Shown: in pieces, positions 1 through 9,383 of the stretch
Position numbering within the stretch: position 1 is the stretch's first letter
How the letters are laid out: each line of letters starts with the position of its first letter
Source of the DNA: an uncultured Nitrospira sp.
GTDB taxonomy: Bacteria > Nitrospirota > Nitrospiria > Nitrospirales > Nitrospiraceae
Direction: 5' to 3'
Assembly (NCBI GenBank): GCA_902500775.1
Contig: CABVRZ010000024.1
Span: forward strand, 1-64,000
DNA length: 64,000 nucleotides
Translations under genes and position numbers: made by a program
Notes under the pieces: generated by a model
Database searches by the model: none
Told to the model about the DNA's origin: nothing
What the model saw: only the letters and a program-made list of their open reading frames with translations

Positions 1-230
1 TGCCACGGCCCCATCTCGCCTTGGCCAACACAGATGGCCACGGATCGACATTGTGAGAGGGTGGACTCCAAGGCCTTCGGCCAGGATTGCCCCGGCGCCA
101 AATACCACCGGTCAAGAAACACCGTGAGCTGCTGCTCGTGCAACCGTTTCGCGAGCGTTTCCACCTGCGCATGGTCACGCCAGTGATAGCTCAGAAAGAC
201 ATCGAACTGATTGGGTGGTCGATCAGCCAT
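1..230 (-). CDS. TIR-domain protein, N-terminal part (runs off the left edge)
   Basis: Reading from an ATG at 230 towards base 1 gives 77 residues of a TIR domain. Box 1 is seen as DVFLSYHWRD at residues 10-19. A VFLDRWYLAPGQSW segment follows (residues 37-50), and then the helix that carries the usual catalytic glutamate of TIR NADases (E55, in KALESTLS), followed by the hydrophobic strand SVAICVG. TIR domains act as protein-interaction modules or NAD-cleaving effectors in signalling and antiphage defence. The rest of the protein lies outside the window, so the sensor or effector partner domain is unknown. It is transcribed divergently from the UvrA-like gene. The TIR call is firm; the role is inferred. 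Confidence 0.85.
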   Translation of the reverse strand, partial: MADRPPNQFDVFLSYHWRDHAQVETLAKRLHEQQLTVFLDRWYLAPGQSWPKALESTLSQCRSVAICVGQGEMGPW

Positions 231-325
231 ACACATCTCAGTGCTGAGTACGGAGTCTTAAGTGGCGCATTCTACATTTTCTCCGGACAAAGACAACCCT
301 TCGGTTGAGCTGTCCTGCGTGGATC

Positions 326-362
326 GAAGGGCTCATGCTTCGACATGCTCAGCATGAACGGG
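326..362. repeat. REP-like palindromic element
   Basis: This short GC-rich segment contains ATGCTGAGCAT-type dyad symmetry inside the motif CTTCGACATGCTCAGCATGA, which resembles repetitive extragenic palindromes found in many bacterial genomes. It lies between the divergent TIR and UvrA-like genes and is followed by a T-rich run. Its position suggests that the first possible start of the UvrA-like frame (345) is not used. Confidence 0.5.
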
Positions 363-419
363 CTTTTCTTTTTTAGGGACGCTGTTCCCTCGTTGAACCA
401 ATCTCCAACTGTTGCTACG

Positions 420-3260
420 ATGCTCAGTCGTTCACCAAGGGGAACCCCCGCTGTGCCGAACCCTCTGAACCCCAACCCGTCGACTGATCACCTCATCATT
501 GAGGGTGCTCGGCAAAACAACCTCAAGAACGTCTCGCTGCAGATTCCCCATAATCAGGTTACGGCCATTACTGGTGTCTCTGGGTCAGGAAAATCCTCCC
601 TTGCGTTCGACACGATCTTTGCCGAAGGCCAATGGCGCTACGTTGAATCACTCTCCACCTATGCCCGCATGTTTCTCGACAAAGTCGCTCGCCCGGATGT
701 GGATCGGCTGATCAACGTGCGCCCAGCCATTGCGATTGAGCAGAAGAATCAGGTGCGGACGGCTCGCTCGACAGTCGGCACCACGACCGAGATTGCCGAC
801 CTGCTCCGACTGCTCTTCGCCAAGATCGGCAAACCGACTTGTCCAGATTGTAAGCAAGAAGGCCGTTCGTTTCAGCCCAACACGGTAGTTGATGATCTAC
901 TAACTCGCTGGCCAGACACCCGAGCGATGGTGCTCTTCCCCATTGCGACCCCTTCCGCCAAAGCAGAAGCAGCGTTTATCCAGTCACTCCTGACCCGCGG
1001 CTTCACTAGGATCAAAACGCAAGACGATGTGATAGACCTACATGAGATCGGGCAACTTCGTCTCCACAAGTCTCAATCCCTCCATATCGTTCTGGATCGT
1101 CTTGTGATCCGAGAAGACAACCGCACTCGACTTGTCGAGGCAATCGAAACGGCGTTTCGTGAGGGAGAGGGCCGCTGCTCCGTCGACATCATCGACCATG
1201 GACGGCAGTCCTACAGTACGAGATTTCTCTGTCAGGGCTGCGGACGTACGTTCGAACCTCTCCGTCCGATTCTTTTTTCATTCAACCATCCGCTCGGCGC
1301 CTGTCCTGAATGCAAAGGGTTCGGCAATGTGCTGCGATATGATCCGGAATTGGTTATTCCCGACCAGACCAAATCTCTAGCCGATGGAGCCGTCGAACCC
1401 TGGAGCAAACCCAGCACGACCTGGTGGCAGAAACAGATGCTGCAGGTGATGAAAAAGAAAGGAGTCGATAGCACGATCCCGTTCAAGTCACTGCCCACGG
1501 AAGCCCAACGATTGCTCTGGGAGGGGGAGAAATCATTCGACGGCATCAACGATTTCTTCGAGTACCTCGAAGGGAAGCGCTACAAAATGCATGTGCGCGT
1601 GTTCCTCAGCCGCTATCGCACCCCCTTCGACTGTCCCATCTGCCACGGCAGCCGCCTGAAGCCTGAGGCCCGCTTTGTCAAGCTCGCCGGCAACGATATT
1701 CACGAGATCACCGAACGAACTGTGGAGAGTCTTGCAAAATGGGTGAACTTCCTGCCCTTGCGCCAATCCGAACAAGAGATCGCGTCGGATATCCTCCGAC
1801 AGCTCAAAGCCAAACTTGAATTTCTCCAACGCGTCGGCCTTGGGTACCTGACGCTCAATCGGCAAACAAAAACTCTCTCCGGCGGTGAGGCGCAGCGAGT
1901 CGCGCTGGCCAATCAGCTGGGCTCTCGACTCGTCGGCACGCTCTACGTGCTCGATGAACCGACCATCGGCCTGCATGCGAGAGATACGGATCTCTTGGCC
2001 GGCATCCTCCGTGATCTCGCAGCGAGTGGAAATACGGTTGTGGTCGTCGAGCATGACCGCCACATGATCGAGTCAGCCGATTTTCTCATCGAGCTAGGCC
2101 CCCAGTCTGGAGAAAAGGGTGGGGAGATCGTCTGTGCGGCACCCACGAAAGAATTTATCCACAACCGCCGCGCAACCACTGCCCGATACTTGCGCGGCGA
2201 AGAGACGATCCCACAACCTCACTCACGCCGAGATGGAAACGGCAAGATGCTGGTGCTCGCGGGGGCGACGGAGCACAACCTGAAAGATCTCTCTATTCGC
2301 ATCCCCCTTGGCATGCTGATCTGTATCACTGGCGTGTCCGGTTCAGGTAAAAGCACACTGGTCGAAGAAACCCTCTATCGGGCCGTGGCCAGAGCCTTTC
2401 GCGTGGAGTCTCTACCCATGGGACGGTTCAAGGCGATCAAAGGCATCGAGCATCTCAAAGGCATCCGCCTGATCGATCAACAGCCGATCGGCCGCACCCC
2501 TCGTTCGAATCCCATCACCTATCTCAAAGCGTTCGATGAGATCCGTCAGCTCTTTGCTGCTGAACGAGCAGCCCAACAGCAGGGCCTCACGCCGGGGCAC
2601 TTTTCCTTCAATGCCGCCGGTGGTCGCTGCGAGCGGTGCGAAGGCAGCGGAGTAGAGAAACTAGAGATGTACTTCTTTGAGGATATCTATGCGCCCTGCG
2701 AAGTCTGTGAAGGCAAACGCTTCAAGTTGGAGATCTTAAACATCCGCTACCGTGGGAAAAACATCTCTGAGGTGCTCAGTATGACGGTAGAAGAAGCCCT
2801 CTCGTTTTTCAACGGAACCTTGAAACTGCAAGAAAAACTGCACCTCCTGACCTCGATTGGCCTGGGCTATTTGCGGCTTGGTCAGTCTGCTACGACACTC
2901 TCCGGCGGTGAAGCCCAACGGCTCAAGATTGCAGCTGAGTTGAAAGACTCTTCAGCCAAGGATGTACTCTACATTATGGATGAGCCCACCACCGGCCTGC
3001 ATTTCGAGGACATCAAGAAGCTCCTCACCGTCCTCCACAAACTGGTGAACGCCGGCAACACGTTGATTGTGGTCGAACATAATCTTGACGTGATCAAATC
3101 TGCCGATTGGATCATCGACCTCGGCCCAGAAGGCGGCGCAGCGGGGGGACAGATCGTGGCCGAAGGCCGTCCGGAACAGGTGGCGAAGATTGAGACATCT
3201 CATACCGGGCGATTTCTGGCAGAGGCCATGAGATCAGCCACTTCACACCAAAACTGCTAA
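420..3260 (+). CDS. UvrA-family excinuclease ABC subunit A (paralogue)
   Basis: This is a 946-residue double-ABC ATPase of UvrA type, the damage-recognition subunit of nucleotide excision repair. Two Walker A motifs are present (GVSGSGKSSLA near the N-terminus and GVSGSGKSTLV in the second half). There are two ABC signatures (LSGGEAQRV and LSGGEAQRL), two DEPT motifs and several CxxC zinc-binding pairs, including CERCEGSG...CEVC. The DNA-binding loop region reads VRPAIAIEQKNQVRTARSTVGT, where canonical UvrA has a Q-K-T-x-x-R-N-P-R-S type sequence. It may therefore be a second UvrA copy rather than the main repair protein. I chose the ATG at 420 because the upstream Met codons lie in a REP-like repeat; no strong ribosome site decides this. 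Confidence 0.85.
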   Translation: MLSRSPRGTPAVPNPLNPNPSTDHLIIEGARQNNLKNVSLQIPHNQVTAITGVSGSGKSSLAFDTIFAEGQWRYVESLSTYARMFLDKVARPDVDRLINVRPAIAIEQKNQVRTARSTVGTTTEIADLLRLLFAKIGKPTCPDCKQEGRSFQPNTVVDDLLTRWPDTRAMVLFPIATPSAKAEAAFIQSLLTRGFTRIKTQDDVIDLHEIGQLRLHKSQSLHIVLDRLVIREDNRTRLVEAIETAFREGEGRCSVDIIDHGRQSYSTRFLCQGCGRTFEPLRPILFSFNHPLGACPECKGFGNVLRYDPELVIPDQTKSLADGAVEPWSKPSTTWWQKQMLQVMKKKGVDSTIPFKSLPTEAQRLLWEGEKSFDGINDFFEYLEGKRYKMHVRVFLSRYRTPFDCPICHGSRLKPEARFVKLAGNDIHEITERTVESLAKWVNFLPLRQSEQEIASDILRQLKAKLEFLQRVGLGYLTLNRQTKTLSGGEAQRVALANQLGSRLVGTLYVLDEPTIGLHARDTDLLAGILRDLAASGNTVVVVEHDRHMIESADFLIELGPQSGEKGGEIVCAAPTKEFIHNRRATTARYLRGEETIPQPHSRRDGNGKMLVLAGATEHNLKDLSIRIPLGMLICITGVSGSGKSTLVEETLYRAVARAFRVESLPMGRFKAIKGIEHLKGIRLIDQQPIGRTPRSNPITYLKAFDEIRQLFAAERAAQQQGLTPGHFSFNAAGGRCERCEGSGVEKLEMYFFEDIYAPCEVCEGKRFKLEILNIRYRGKNISEVLSMTVEEALSFFNGTLKLQEKLHLLTSIGLGYLRLGQSATTLSGGEAQRLKIAAELKDSSAKDVLYIMDEPTTGLHFEDIKKLLTVLHKLVNAGNTLIVVEHNLDVIKSADWIIDLGPEGGAAGGQIVAEGRPEQVAKIETSHTGRFLAEAMRSATSHQNC

Positions 3261-3441
3261 CAGCAGTCTTGTCATCCCATCAGAATAACCACTATCAGTA
3301 TCCTCCCTTTTCCGCTTGGTTTTCGTAGCCTAATTTCAGTATGGTGACCTGAGTGACAAAATGATCCACTGCTCATTGAACACACCAAGCCATACAGAAT
3401 AGTGCCAAGGCCATGGTCCACCAAGCGATTGGAGGTCTGCC

Positions 3442-5685
3442 ATGATTATTTCTATCGTCAACCGGTCCCGTACGATTTCTGATCGTGATCTGCAACGGGT
3501 CATTCGCGCGATCAACCGTCAAGTCCGCGAAGACTTCGAACCCTACTGGAGCTTCGGTGCCACCCTACGTCTTGAAGGGAAGGTCGGCAAGCGACCGGAC
3601 AAGGAATCGCTCTTGGACCTGCGGGGCGACGCGATCATTTATCTTTGGGATCAGCCGAACGTTGAGGAGGCCCTCGGCTATCACGATACCAATGCGCGCG
3701 GCATTCCTTATGGCTTTGTCTTCATGGAGCTCTCGAAGAAACTTGGCGAACAGTGGAGCGTTACCCTGTCACATGAAGCACTCGAGTTACTGGCGGATGC
3801 GCAGGTGAACTTACTCATCCAGGGGCCACATCCTGCAAAGCCGACTCTCGAAGTCTTTCATTGGTTTGAGATGTGCGATGCCGTTCAATCGCAAACCTAC
3901 CACGTCGACGGAATCGAGGTGTCAAACTTCGTGCTCCCGCTCTATTTCACGAAAGAAGAGCAAGAAGGCGGTCGCAACGACTTTTTAGGGATGCTCACTA
4001 AAGGTAAGGGGCTCGCCTCGTTTGGCGTCGCGCCTGGTGGGTATATCGGCTTCTTCAACCCCCAGACCCGCAGGCATGAACAGTGGACCCCTCCACATGA
4101 TACCCAAGCCAGCAAGCGATTGGCGATGAAAGCCGCGGTGAAGTACGGCCGCGGTTATTTGCGCAAACACACACAGGCCACGTCCAGCCGCGAAGCCACC
4201 CATCAAGCGCTCTTGCGTCGACGCAAGGCGAAAACGATTACGGCCCGCGCGATGGACGATCGTGACCCGATCAAACATGTCGTCGTCTTGATGTTGGAGA
4301 ACCGATCGTTTGACCACATGCTCGGGGACATGACAAAGATCGATCCCATGGTCGAAGGCGTCCAGCCAAACCGCCCCGCAAGTAATACCGCACCGAACGG
4401 GACCATCGTACGTCAGCAACCCATCGCGGACTGGGTCGTTCAGCGCGATCCCAACCATACGCTTGACGGCACGTTGGAACAAATCGGTCCCGCTGCCAAA
4501 CCGATGTCGAGGTTCGTTGCATCCTATGTCGAGCGCTACCAAGACGCGTCCGATGCGGAACTTGATCAGGTAATGGCCTATTTCCCCTTTGGCGACAGGC
4601 CGGAAGATGACAGCCTTCCTGTATTACACGGTCTGGCTCGCAATTTTGCCGTCTGTGATCACTGGTTCGCTTCGATGCCCGGACCAACCTGGCAAAACCG
4701 GTTTTTTGCACATAGCGGAACTTGCCTCGGCCATACCGAGATGCCCTCGAAATCGAATCCGTTGGCGATGCGGATCTACTATCAAGACACGATTTTTGAT
4801 CGTTTGTCAGACGCCGACATCGATTGGACCATCTTCCATGAGAGCATTCCGCAAAGCATCGTGCTCACTCAATTGCTCACCCGATTCCTGACCTTCCGAG
4901 GGTACGACGGGATGGATGACTTCTTTGAATTGGCGGCAGGTGATCATTCGGATTTTCCCCAGTATGCCTTCATTGAGCCGCGTTATTTCGGGGCTATGGA
5001 AAATGACCAGCACCCTCCCACCGACGTCAGGCATGGTGAGCGTCTCCTGGCTAGCGTGTACAACGCGATTCGGAGCAACGAGAACCTATGGAATTCAACG
5101 CTGTTGATCGTGACGTACGACGAGCACGGGGGCTTTTATGACCATGTCGCACCGCCGGAAACGGTGGCGCCTGATGATCACACCGCAAACTGGACCTTCG
5201 ACCGGCTGGGCGTGCGTGTGCCGACCATTCTTGTCTCACCGTGGATCAACAACGGTGTCATCAAGACCGTCTTCGACCACACAAGTCTTTTGCGCTATCT
5301 GTGCGATAAATGGGACCTGGAGCCTTTGGGCCAACGCATGCACGCTAGTGCCGGAAACAAACGGGCAAACAGTTTTGCCGATGAACTGACAAAGCTCAGC
5401 GCGCCAAGAACCGACACACCAGAACGATTGACCGCCAAGACGCCACCCCAAACGAGAGGTCTGCGAGCTTTGAAGGAGCCGCCGCTCGGTGATTCCCAGG
5501 AAGCCTTGCTGATGTATGTGGATCAGCTCCCCGAACGAGGAGAGGCAATCAACAAGAAAGAACGGGGATTACGCTCACATCGTCCCAAACGAAGATCAAA
5601 AGCACCTGCTACGGAGACTCTGTCCATTGCTGCGGCTGAAGCCAAACTCGAACGTCTGCGGAGGAAACCGAAATCTGGCGGTTGA
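3442..5685 (+). CDS. Phospholipase C / acid-phosphatase-type phosphoesterase with an extra N-terminal domain
   Basis: This 747-residue protein carries the phosphoesterase family domain of bacterial phospholipases C and AcpA-type acid phosphatases from about residue 270. The motifs seen are HVVVLMLENRSFDHMLG (the metal/nucleophile region), DHWFASMPGPTWQNR, TYDEHGGFYDHV and RVPTILVSPW. The first 250 or so residues form an additional domain I do not recognise, with mixed alpha/beta character and a SHEALELLADAQ segment. There is no signal peptide, whereas typical family members are exported through Tat. The C-terminus is basic (RSHRPKRRSK...). The start has a GGAGG ribosome site 6-8 bases upstream. 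The substrate could be a phospholipid or another phosphate ester; this is not decidable here. Confidence 0.75.
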   Translation: MIISIVNRSRTISDRDLQRVIRAINRQVREDFEPYWSFGATLRLEGKVGKRPDKESLLDLRGDAIIYLWDQPNVEEALGYHDTNARGIPYGFVFMELSKKLGEQWSVTLSHEALELLADAQVNLLIQGPHPAKPTLEVFHWFEMCDAVQSQTYHVDGIEVSNFVLPLYFTKEEQEGGRNDFLGMLTKGKGLASFGVAPGGYIGFFNPQTRRHEQWTPPHDTQASKRLAMKAAVKYGRGYLRKHTQATSSREATHQALLRRRKAKTITARAMDDRDPIKHVVVLMLENRSFDHMLGDMTKIDPMVEGVQPNRPASNTAPNGTIVRQQPIADWVVQRDPNHTLDGTLEQIGPAAKPMSRFVASYVERYQDASDAELDQVMAYFPFGDRPEDDSLPVLHGLARNFAVCDHWFASMPGPTWQNRFFAHSGTCLGHTEMPSKSNPLAMRIYYQDTIFDRLSDADIDWTIFHESIPQSIVLTQLLTRFLTFRGYDGMDDFFELAAGDHSDFPQYAFIEPRYFGAMENDQHPPTDVRHGERLLASVYNAIRSNENLWNSTLLIVTYDEHGGFYDHVAPPETVAPDDHTANWTFDRLGVRVPTILVSPWINNGVIKTVFDHTSLLRYLCDKWDLEPLGQRMHASAGNKRANSFADELTKLSAPRTDTPERLTAKTPPQTRGLRALKEPPLGDSQEALLMYVDQLPERGEAINKKERGLRSHRPKRRSKAPATETLSIAAAEAKLERLRRKPKSGG

Positions 5686-5687
5686 TG

Positions 5688-5717
5688 GGTGCACGAGCTG
5701 CGATGCGACCGTGCACC
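5688..5717. terminator. Hairpin after the phosphoesterase gene
   Basis: GGTGCACG and CGTGCACC form an 8-bp perfect stem just downstream of the stop codon at 5685. No long T run follows, so it is a weak or structure-only terminator candidate between convergent genes. Confidence 0.4.
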
Positions 5718-5885
5718 AGTGATTATTCCGTCGCTCGGTGACTATTTGGATCGGCACGATAGAACCGCAAACTCTGCAGAACAGTGACCTAGATTGGTGG
5801 CAACGTGACCACATCACACACCAACGGTCCCTTACAGAGACTGACTCTGTGCGCACCACAAGAATCGCACTCTGACACAGAGCGA

Positions 5886-7325
5886 TCAAAGTTTCGTATC
5901 AGACGGGCCTGGTGATTCCGACGACGTACCGACTACTGGCGGCAGATCATCGCCAGCAAGCCTCTTGTGCAGATACTTCTTGCTGAAAGACGTCACGGCA
6001 AAGGCGAGTCCAATGGCGATAGGAACAAAAATTGCCGAAGCCACATTGGCGTTGCCAATCCAGCCAAGCTCGTAGAGCCCCTTGAAGATATATCCCGCCA
6101 GACCGGCCAGATAATAAGCGATGACGATGACCGACAATCCCTCAACCGTATGCTGCAGGATCACTTGGCTCTTCGTCGTCTTGTCGACGCTCTGGAGGAG
6201 CGTGAGATTTTGTGACTCCACAATCAAGTCGATACGGGTGCGAATAATCGCAATGATGCCTTCGAATCCGCCGCGGAGCGTGTCGATCCGGCGCAAGAGT
6301 TGTTGATACCCTTCCGCCACACCGGTAATACCTCCCAACACATAGTCGGAGATGGGACGGTAGGAGGCGGTGGGTTGTTCGGCGAGGGACGCCAATGTGG
6401 TGTGCACAATCTTATCGTAGGGAATCGAAGCCGACAGTTCGAAGTGCAGCTTGCCGGCCATACGATTGGTCTTCAGCAAGTCTTGCGTGAGACTGTTCAA
6501 CCATCGCTGCAACGTCTCCGAATTTGCGTGCCCGATATGCCCTGTAATGATCTCGCGTTGTTTGAGGTGCACCTGCTCAAACTTATAGACTTGATCAATC
6601 GCGGCGGAGAAGAGCGGCTTCTGCATCAGCAGGAGATGGTAGTATGTTTCGATCCGCACGATTGCATCCACGATGTCTTTCAACCGCGAATGGTCGCCCT
6701 GCAACGAGCCGACGCTCACCCAATATCGTTCTCGCCCGTGGCCGTCCGGCGTAAAGCTGGTGACGGCGACTGCCTGCTCATTGAAGATCCGGCTGCCGTA
6801 CAACACAGGCCCCGGCAACTGACCCCGCACTTCATCCCGGGAAGGCAGCGCACCCGTTCGCAGGACAATATCCAGACGACAGACGACCGAACCAAGGGGA
6901 GCCAACGACACCGGGTCGGCTGGAAACGTGAGCGGGCCAAAGGTCACGGCGCTATTCGTAGAGGAGGGCACATGCCAAAATTGGTAGTTGTAGTATTCCG
7001 TATGGGCCTGCCAGATGAGAATGAGTCGCTCTCCATTCTCGGCTTCCTTGACGCCATAGCCAAAATTGTCTCGGAGCTCGATCCGTTCCTCAGAAACGTT
7101 GAACCGCTCCAGTAGCGATTGAAACTCCGCTCGGCTGGCCGGGCGTTGCGTGGGGGGATCGGACATGCGAAACGCTTCGTACTGCACGTGGGCGGGCGCG
7201 CGAAGCCACTCACTGATCGGCTGATGCGGCCGTTCGTGCAACTTTCTCAAAAAGGCTTCAGAACCTGATTGTGCGACATCCGGCTCACTCACGTCGATTC
7301 CCTCCCGAACCAATATGACGACCAT
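5886..7325 (-). CDS. DUF3422-type membrane-anchored protein
   Basis: This 479-residue protein has a large soluble N-terminal part containing the LRDNFGYGVKEAENGERLILIWQAHTE-type segments that I associate with the DUF3422 family. The middle is helical. Two hydrophobic segments near the C-terminus (VIVIAYYLAGLAGYIFKG and ASAIFVPIAIGLAFAV) probably anchor it in the inner membrane. Its biochemical role is unknown. I chose the ATG at 7325 because it is preceded by GGGAAAG; an upstream Met at 7376 would add 17 residues. It stands alone on the minus strand, with a 190-bp gap from the next gene. The family call is from memory of its sequence character and should be checked by an HMM search. Confidence 0.55.
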   Translation of the reverse strand: MVVILVREGIDVSEPDVAQSGSEAFLRKLHERPHQPISEWLRAPAHVQYEAFRMSDPPTQRPASRAEFQSLLERFNVSEERIELRDNFGYGVKEAENGERLILIWQAHTEYYNYQFWHVPSSTNSAVTFGPLTFPADPVSLAPLGSVVCRLDIVLRTGALPSRDEVRGQLPGPVLYGSRIFNEQAVAVTSFTPDGHGRERYWVSVGSLQGDHSRLKDIVDAIVRIETYYHLLLMQKPLFSAAIDQVYKFEQVHLKQREIITGHIGHANSETLQRWLNSLTQDLLKTNRMAGKLHFELSASIPYDKIVHTTLASLAEQPTASYRPISDYVLGGITGVAEGYQQLLRRIDTLRGGFEGIIAIIRTRIDLIVESQNLTLLQSVDKTTKSQVILQHTVEGLSVIVIAYYLAGLAGYIFKGLYELGWIGNANVASAIFVPIAIGLAFAVTSFSKKYLHKRLAGDDLPPVVGTSSESPGPSDTKL

Positions 7326-7516
7326 TCTTTCCCAGTCGTCTGCATGATGCCCTTGCGGAATTCCCCTTGTACACAAACGACCATCTCACTCACCATCCGG
7401 GATACCGCGGGCAGAGAACCCGCCACAGACGATCAGAGTCTGTAGACCCTACCATCCGGTGCAGTCACGTTCAATGAGTCGGTGCTCGATGTGAACCAAA
7501 AATCGTTCAAGAGTGG

Positions 7517-8077
7517 TCAGTTGCAGGAAGGATCGAACGGCATCTCGGCGTAGGGTTGATAGGCTTTGCCCAGCGTGCACAAGATATCTCCCCACACACG
7601 CGTCGGATCCTTTTCAAAGACCGCCTGCGGATCGGCAGGGAGGGTAATCCACGAACCGGTTTTCATCTCGCCTTCCAGCTGGCCTGGTCCCCATCCGGAA
7701 TAGCCAAGGTACGCCCTGAAGAACTCTTTGGTGCCGTCAGCTGTGAGAATCCGTTCGACCATCCCAATATCTCCACCAAGGCAGACACCATCAAACACAT
7801 GGTGAGCATTGTCCGGGAACTGGTCACCCCGGTACAGCAACATCACCTGATTAGTTTGGACGGGCCCACCGGTATAGAGCACATGCCCTGCGCCTTCAAT
7901 AACTGGAATCTGGGGCAGTGCCTCAGAAATCGACATAGCGGTCGGCCGATTCACAATGACACCAAGTGCACCCTCCGGCCCATGTTCGCACAGCAACACC
8001 ACGGCCTGGCGAAAGTTTGGGTCTCGCAGGGCTGGAGCGGCGATCAAAAAAATACCCTTTCGGAGTTCCGTACTCAT
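7517..8077 (-). CDS. YqgE/AlgH family protein
   Basis: This 186-residue protein matches the AlgH/YqgE family along its length: GIFLIAAPALRDPNF at the N-terminus, then VVLLCEHGPEGALGVIVNRP, then YTGGPVQTNQVMLLYRG, and YLGYSGWGPGQLEGEM. The family is linked to alginate regulation in Pseudomonas, but the molecular function is not settled. The start at 8077 follows GTAGGATTTCGCTC; an earlier in-frame Met at 8113 lacks support. The upstream neighbour is a carbon-nitrogen hydrolase on the same strand, a pairing that may be an operon. Confidence 0.85.
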   Translation of the reverse strand: MSTELRKGIFLIAAPALRDPNFRQAVVLLCEHGPEGALGVIVNRPTAMSISEALPQIPVIEGAGHVLYTGGPVQTNQVMLLYRGDQFPDNAHHVFDGVCLGGDIGMVERILTADGTKEFFRAYLGYSGWGPGQLEGEMKTGSWITLPADPQAVFEKDPTRVWGDILCTLGKAYQPYAEMPFDPSCN

Positions 8078-8151
8078 GAGCGAAATCCTACCCTGCTCAT
8101 GTAACTTGCGCAAGCCCTGAACGTCTCCGAGCAGAAGGCATGCGAGAAGGG

Positions 8152-8943
8152 TTACAACTTATACAGGGACGTACGCCGGTCACGAAGCAGATCGTTGTAG
8201 CGGTTGAGACTCTTGTTGCGGGCTTCAGCCGGATCGATCTCAATAATGGTCAGTTCTTCCTTGTCACGAGCCGCTCTCTGTGTGATCACGCCTTGCGGTG
8301 TGACGATTTCACTCTGGCCGATATAGGTCAAGGGATCCTTCCCGCCGCGGGCCTCTCGACCGATGCGATTGCACGTCACAGCAAACACACGATTCTCCAG
8401 GCACCGAACGGGCATCGAATCTGGACAGTTCGGCAAGACGAGGTTGGAGGGATGACAAATGATCTCGGCACCCTGTATCGCCAATGTCCGGGCAGCCTCC
8501 GGATAGTACCAATCGAAACAGATCATGAGACCGATCTTGGCCACGCCGATATCCCACACCAAAAACCCGGAATCACCTGGCGTGAAGAACTGGGTCTCTT
8601 CGTAAAACAGATGGGTTTTCCGATAACACCCGAGAAACCCCGAGGGGCCCACCACCACAGCGGAGTTATAACAGGCTGATCCTGAGCGCTCTGGCAGTCC
8701 TGCCACAAGATGCATTTTGCGTCGTTTTGCGATATCAATCAGTCGACGAACCGTCGGTCCATCCGGAACCGGCTCGGCGAGACGCTGTGCTTCCTCACGA
8801 GAAACAAACTGATAGCCCGACGCGAATAACTCCGGGAGTACGAGAAGATCGGCATCCGCCTGCTCCAGCTTCGCCGCCACGACATCAAGATTCGCGGCGA
8901 CTTCGCCGAACTGTGGATCAAACTGATAATACCCAACTCGCAC
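8152..8943 (-). CDS. Carbon-nitrogen hydrolase (nitrilase superfamily)
   Basis: This is a 263-residue cytoplasmic amidase or nitrilase-like hydrolase. The Glu-Lys-Cys triad is visible: E38 in LVLPELFASGY, K109 in GCYRKTHLF, and C142 in GLMICFDWYYPE. The length fits the stand-alone family. Substrates in this superfamily range from omega-amides (NIT2 type) to carbamoyl compounds and cannot be fixed from sequence alone. It lies 74 bp upstream of algH on the same strand. A strong hairpin at 8968-8992 separates it from the SmbP-like gene. Confidence 0.85.
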   Translation of the reverse strand: MRVGYYQFDPQFGEVAANLDVVAAKLEQADADLLVLPELFASGYQFVSREEAQRLAEPVPDGPTVRRLIDIAKRRKMHLVAGLPERSGSACYNSAVVVGPSGFLGCYRKTHLFYEETQFFTPGDSGFLVWDIGVAKIGLMICFDWYYPEAARTLAIQGAEIICHPSNLVLPNCPDSMPVRCLENRVFAVTCNRIGREARGGKDPLTYIGQSEIVTPQGVITQRAARDKEELTIIEIDPAEARNKSLNRYNDLLRDRRTSLYKL

Positions 8944-8967
8944 AGCACGCTCCGTTTCATAAAAGAA

Positions 8968-8992
8968 CGGGTAGGGCCCCTCGCCCTACCCG
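8968..8992 (-). terminator. Rho-independent terminator of the SmbP-like gene
   Basis: A perfect 9-bp stem (CGGGTAGGG / CCCTACCCG) with a 7-base loop is followed on the minus strand by TTCTTTT. It lies between the stop of the His-rich gene (9036) and the start of the hydrolase gene (8943). Confidence 0.75.
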
Positions 8993-9035
8993 CTCCAACT
9001 CACAGCTGTCAGCTGATACCTATCAGCTATTGACG

Positions 9036-9383
9036 TTACTTCACTTCAGCCAAATGCGTGGCTCCCCCCTCAGCGTGCTCCGTACAGGCCTCTGCATGTC
9101 CGGCTTTGCCATGCTTGACCGCTTCCGTGAGATGTTTCACCCCTTCAAGCAAATGCGGGTTTTTCCCACCCGCAGCTGTGGCATGCTTCAGCGCCTCTTC
9201 CGCATGCTGCACACAGGCGTCGGCATGCCCTTCTTTGCCGTGCGACGCAGCACCCCTCGCATGTTCCACTGCTTCCGCGACATGCTTATCTCCGGCCTGT
9301 GCAACGCCATTCAACAACGGCATCCCCAGCAACAGACCGCCTCCGAACACCACCAATGCCGTACCAAGAATTCTTCTCATCAT
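9036..9383 (-). CDS. SmbP-like small His-rich metal-binding protein
   Basis: This is a 115-residue exported protein. A signal peptide (MMRRILGTALVVFGGGLLLGMPLLNGVAQA) is followed by a helical, His- and Ala-rich mature part built from repeated units of the type H-A-x-x-A-x-x-H-G-K-x-G-H-A-x-A-C-x-x-H. About fifteen His residues and two Cys are present. It resembles SmbP, the periplasmic copper-binding protein described in Nitrosomonas europaea. The likely role is buffering Cu2+ or another divalent metal in the periplasm. A GGAGGT ribosome site precedes the ATG. It is monocistronic, with a terminator at 8968-8992. Confidence 0.75.
   Translation of the reverse strand: MMRRILGTALVVFGGGLLLGMPLLNGVAQAGDKHVAEAVEHARGAASHGKEGHADACVQHAEEALKHATAAGGKNPHLLEGVKHLTEAVKHGKAGHAEACTEHAEGGATHLAEVK

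Noticed and set aside
6300-7115. 271-codon plus-strand open frame
   Set aside because: It is antisense to the DUF3422-type gene, whose residues show consistent coding character; no ribosome site or known motif is present in the plus frame.
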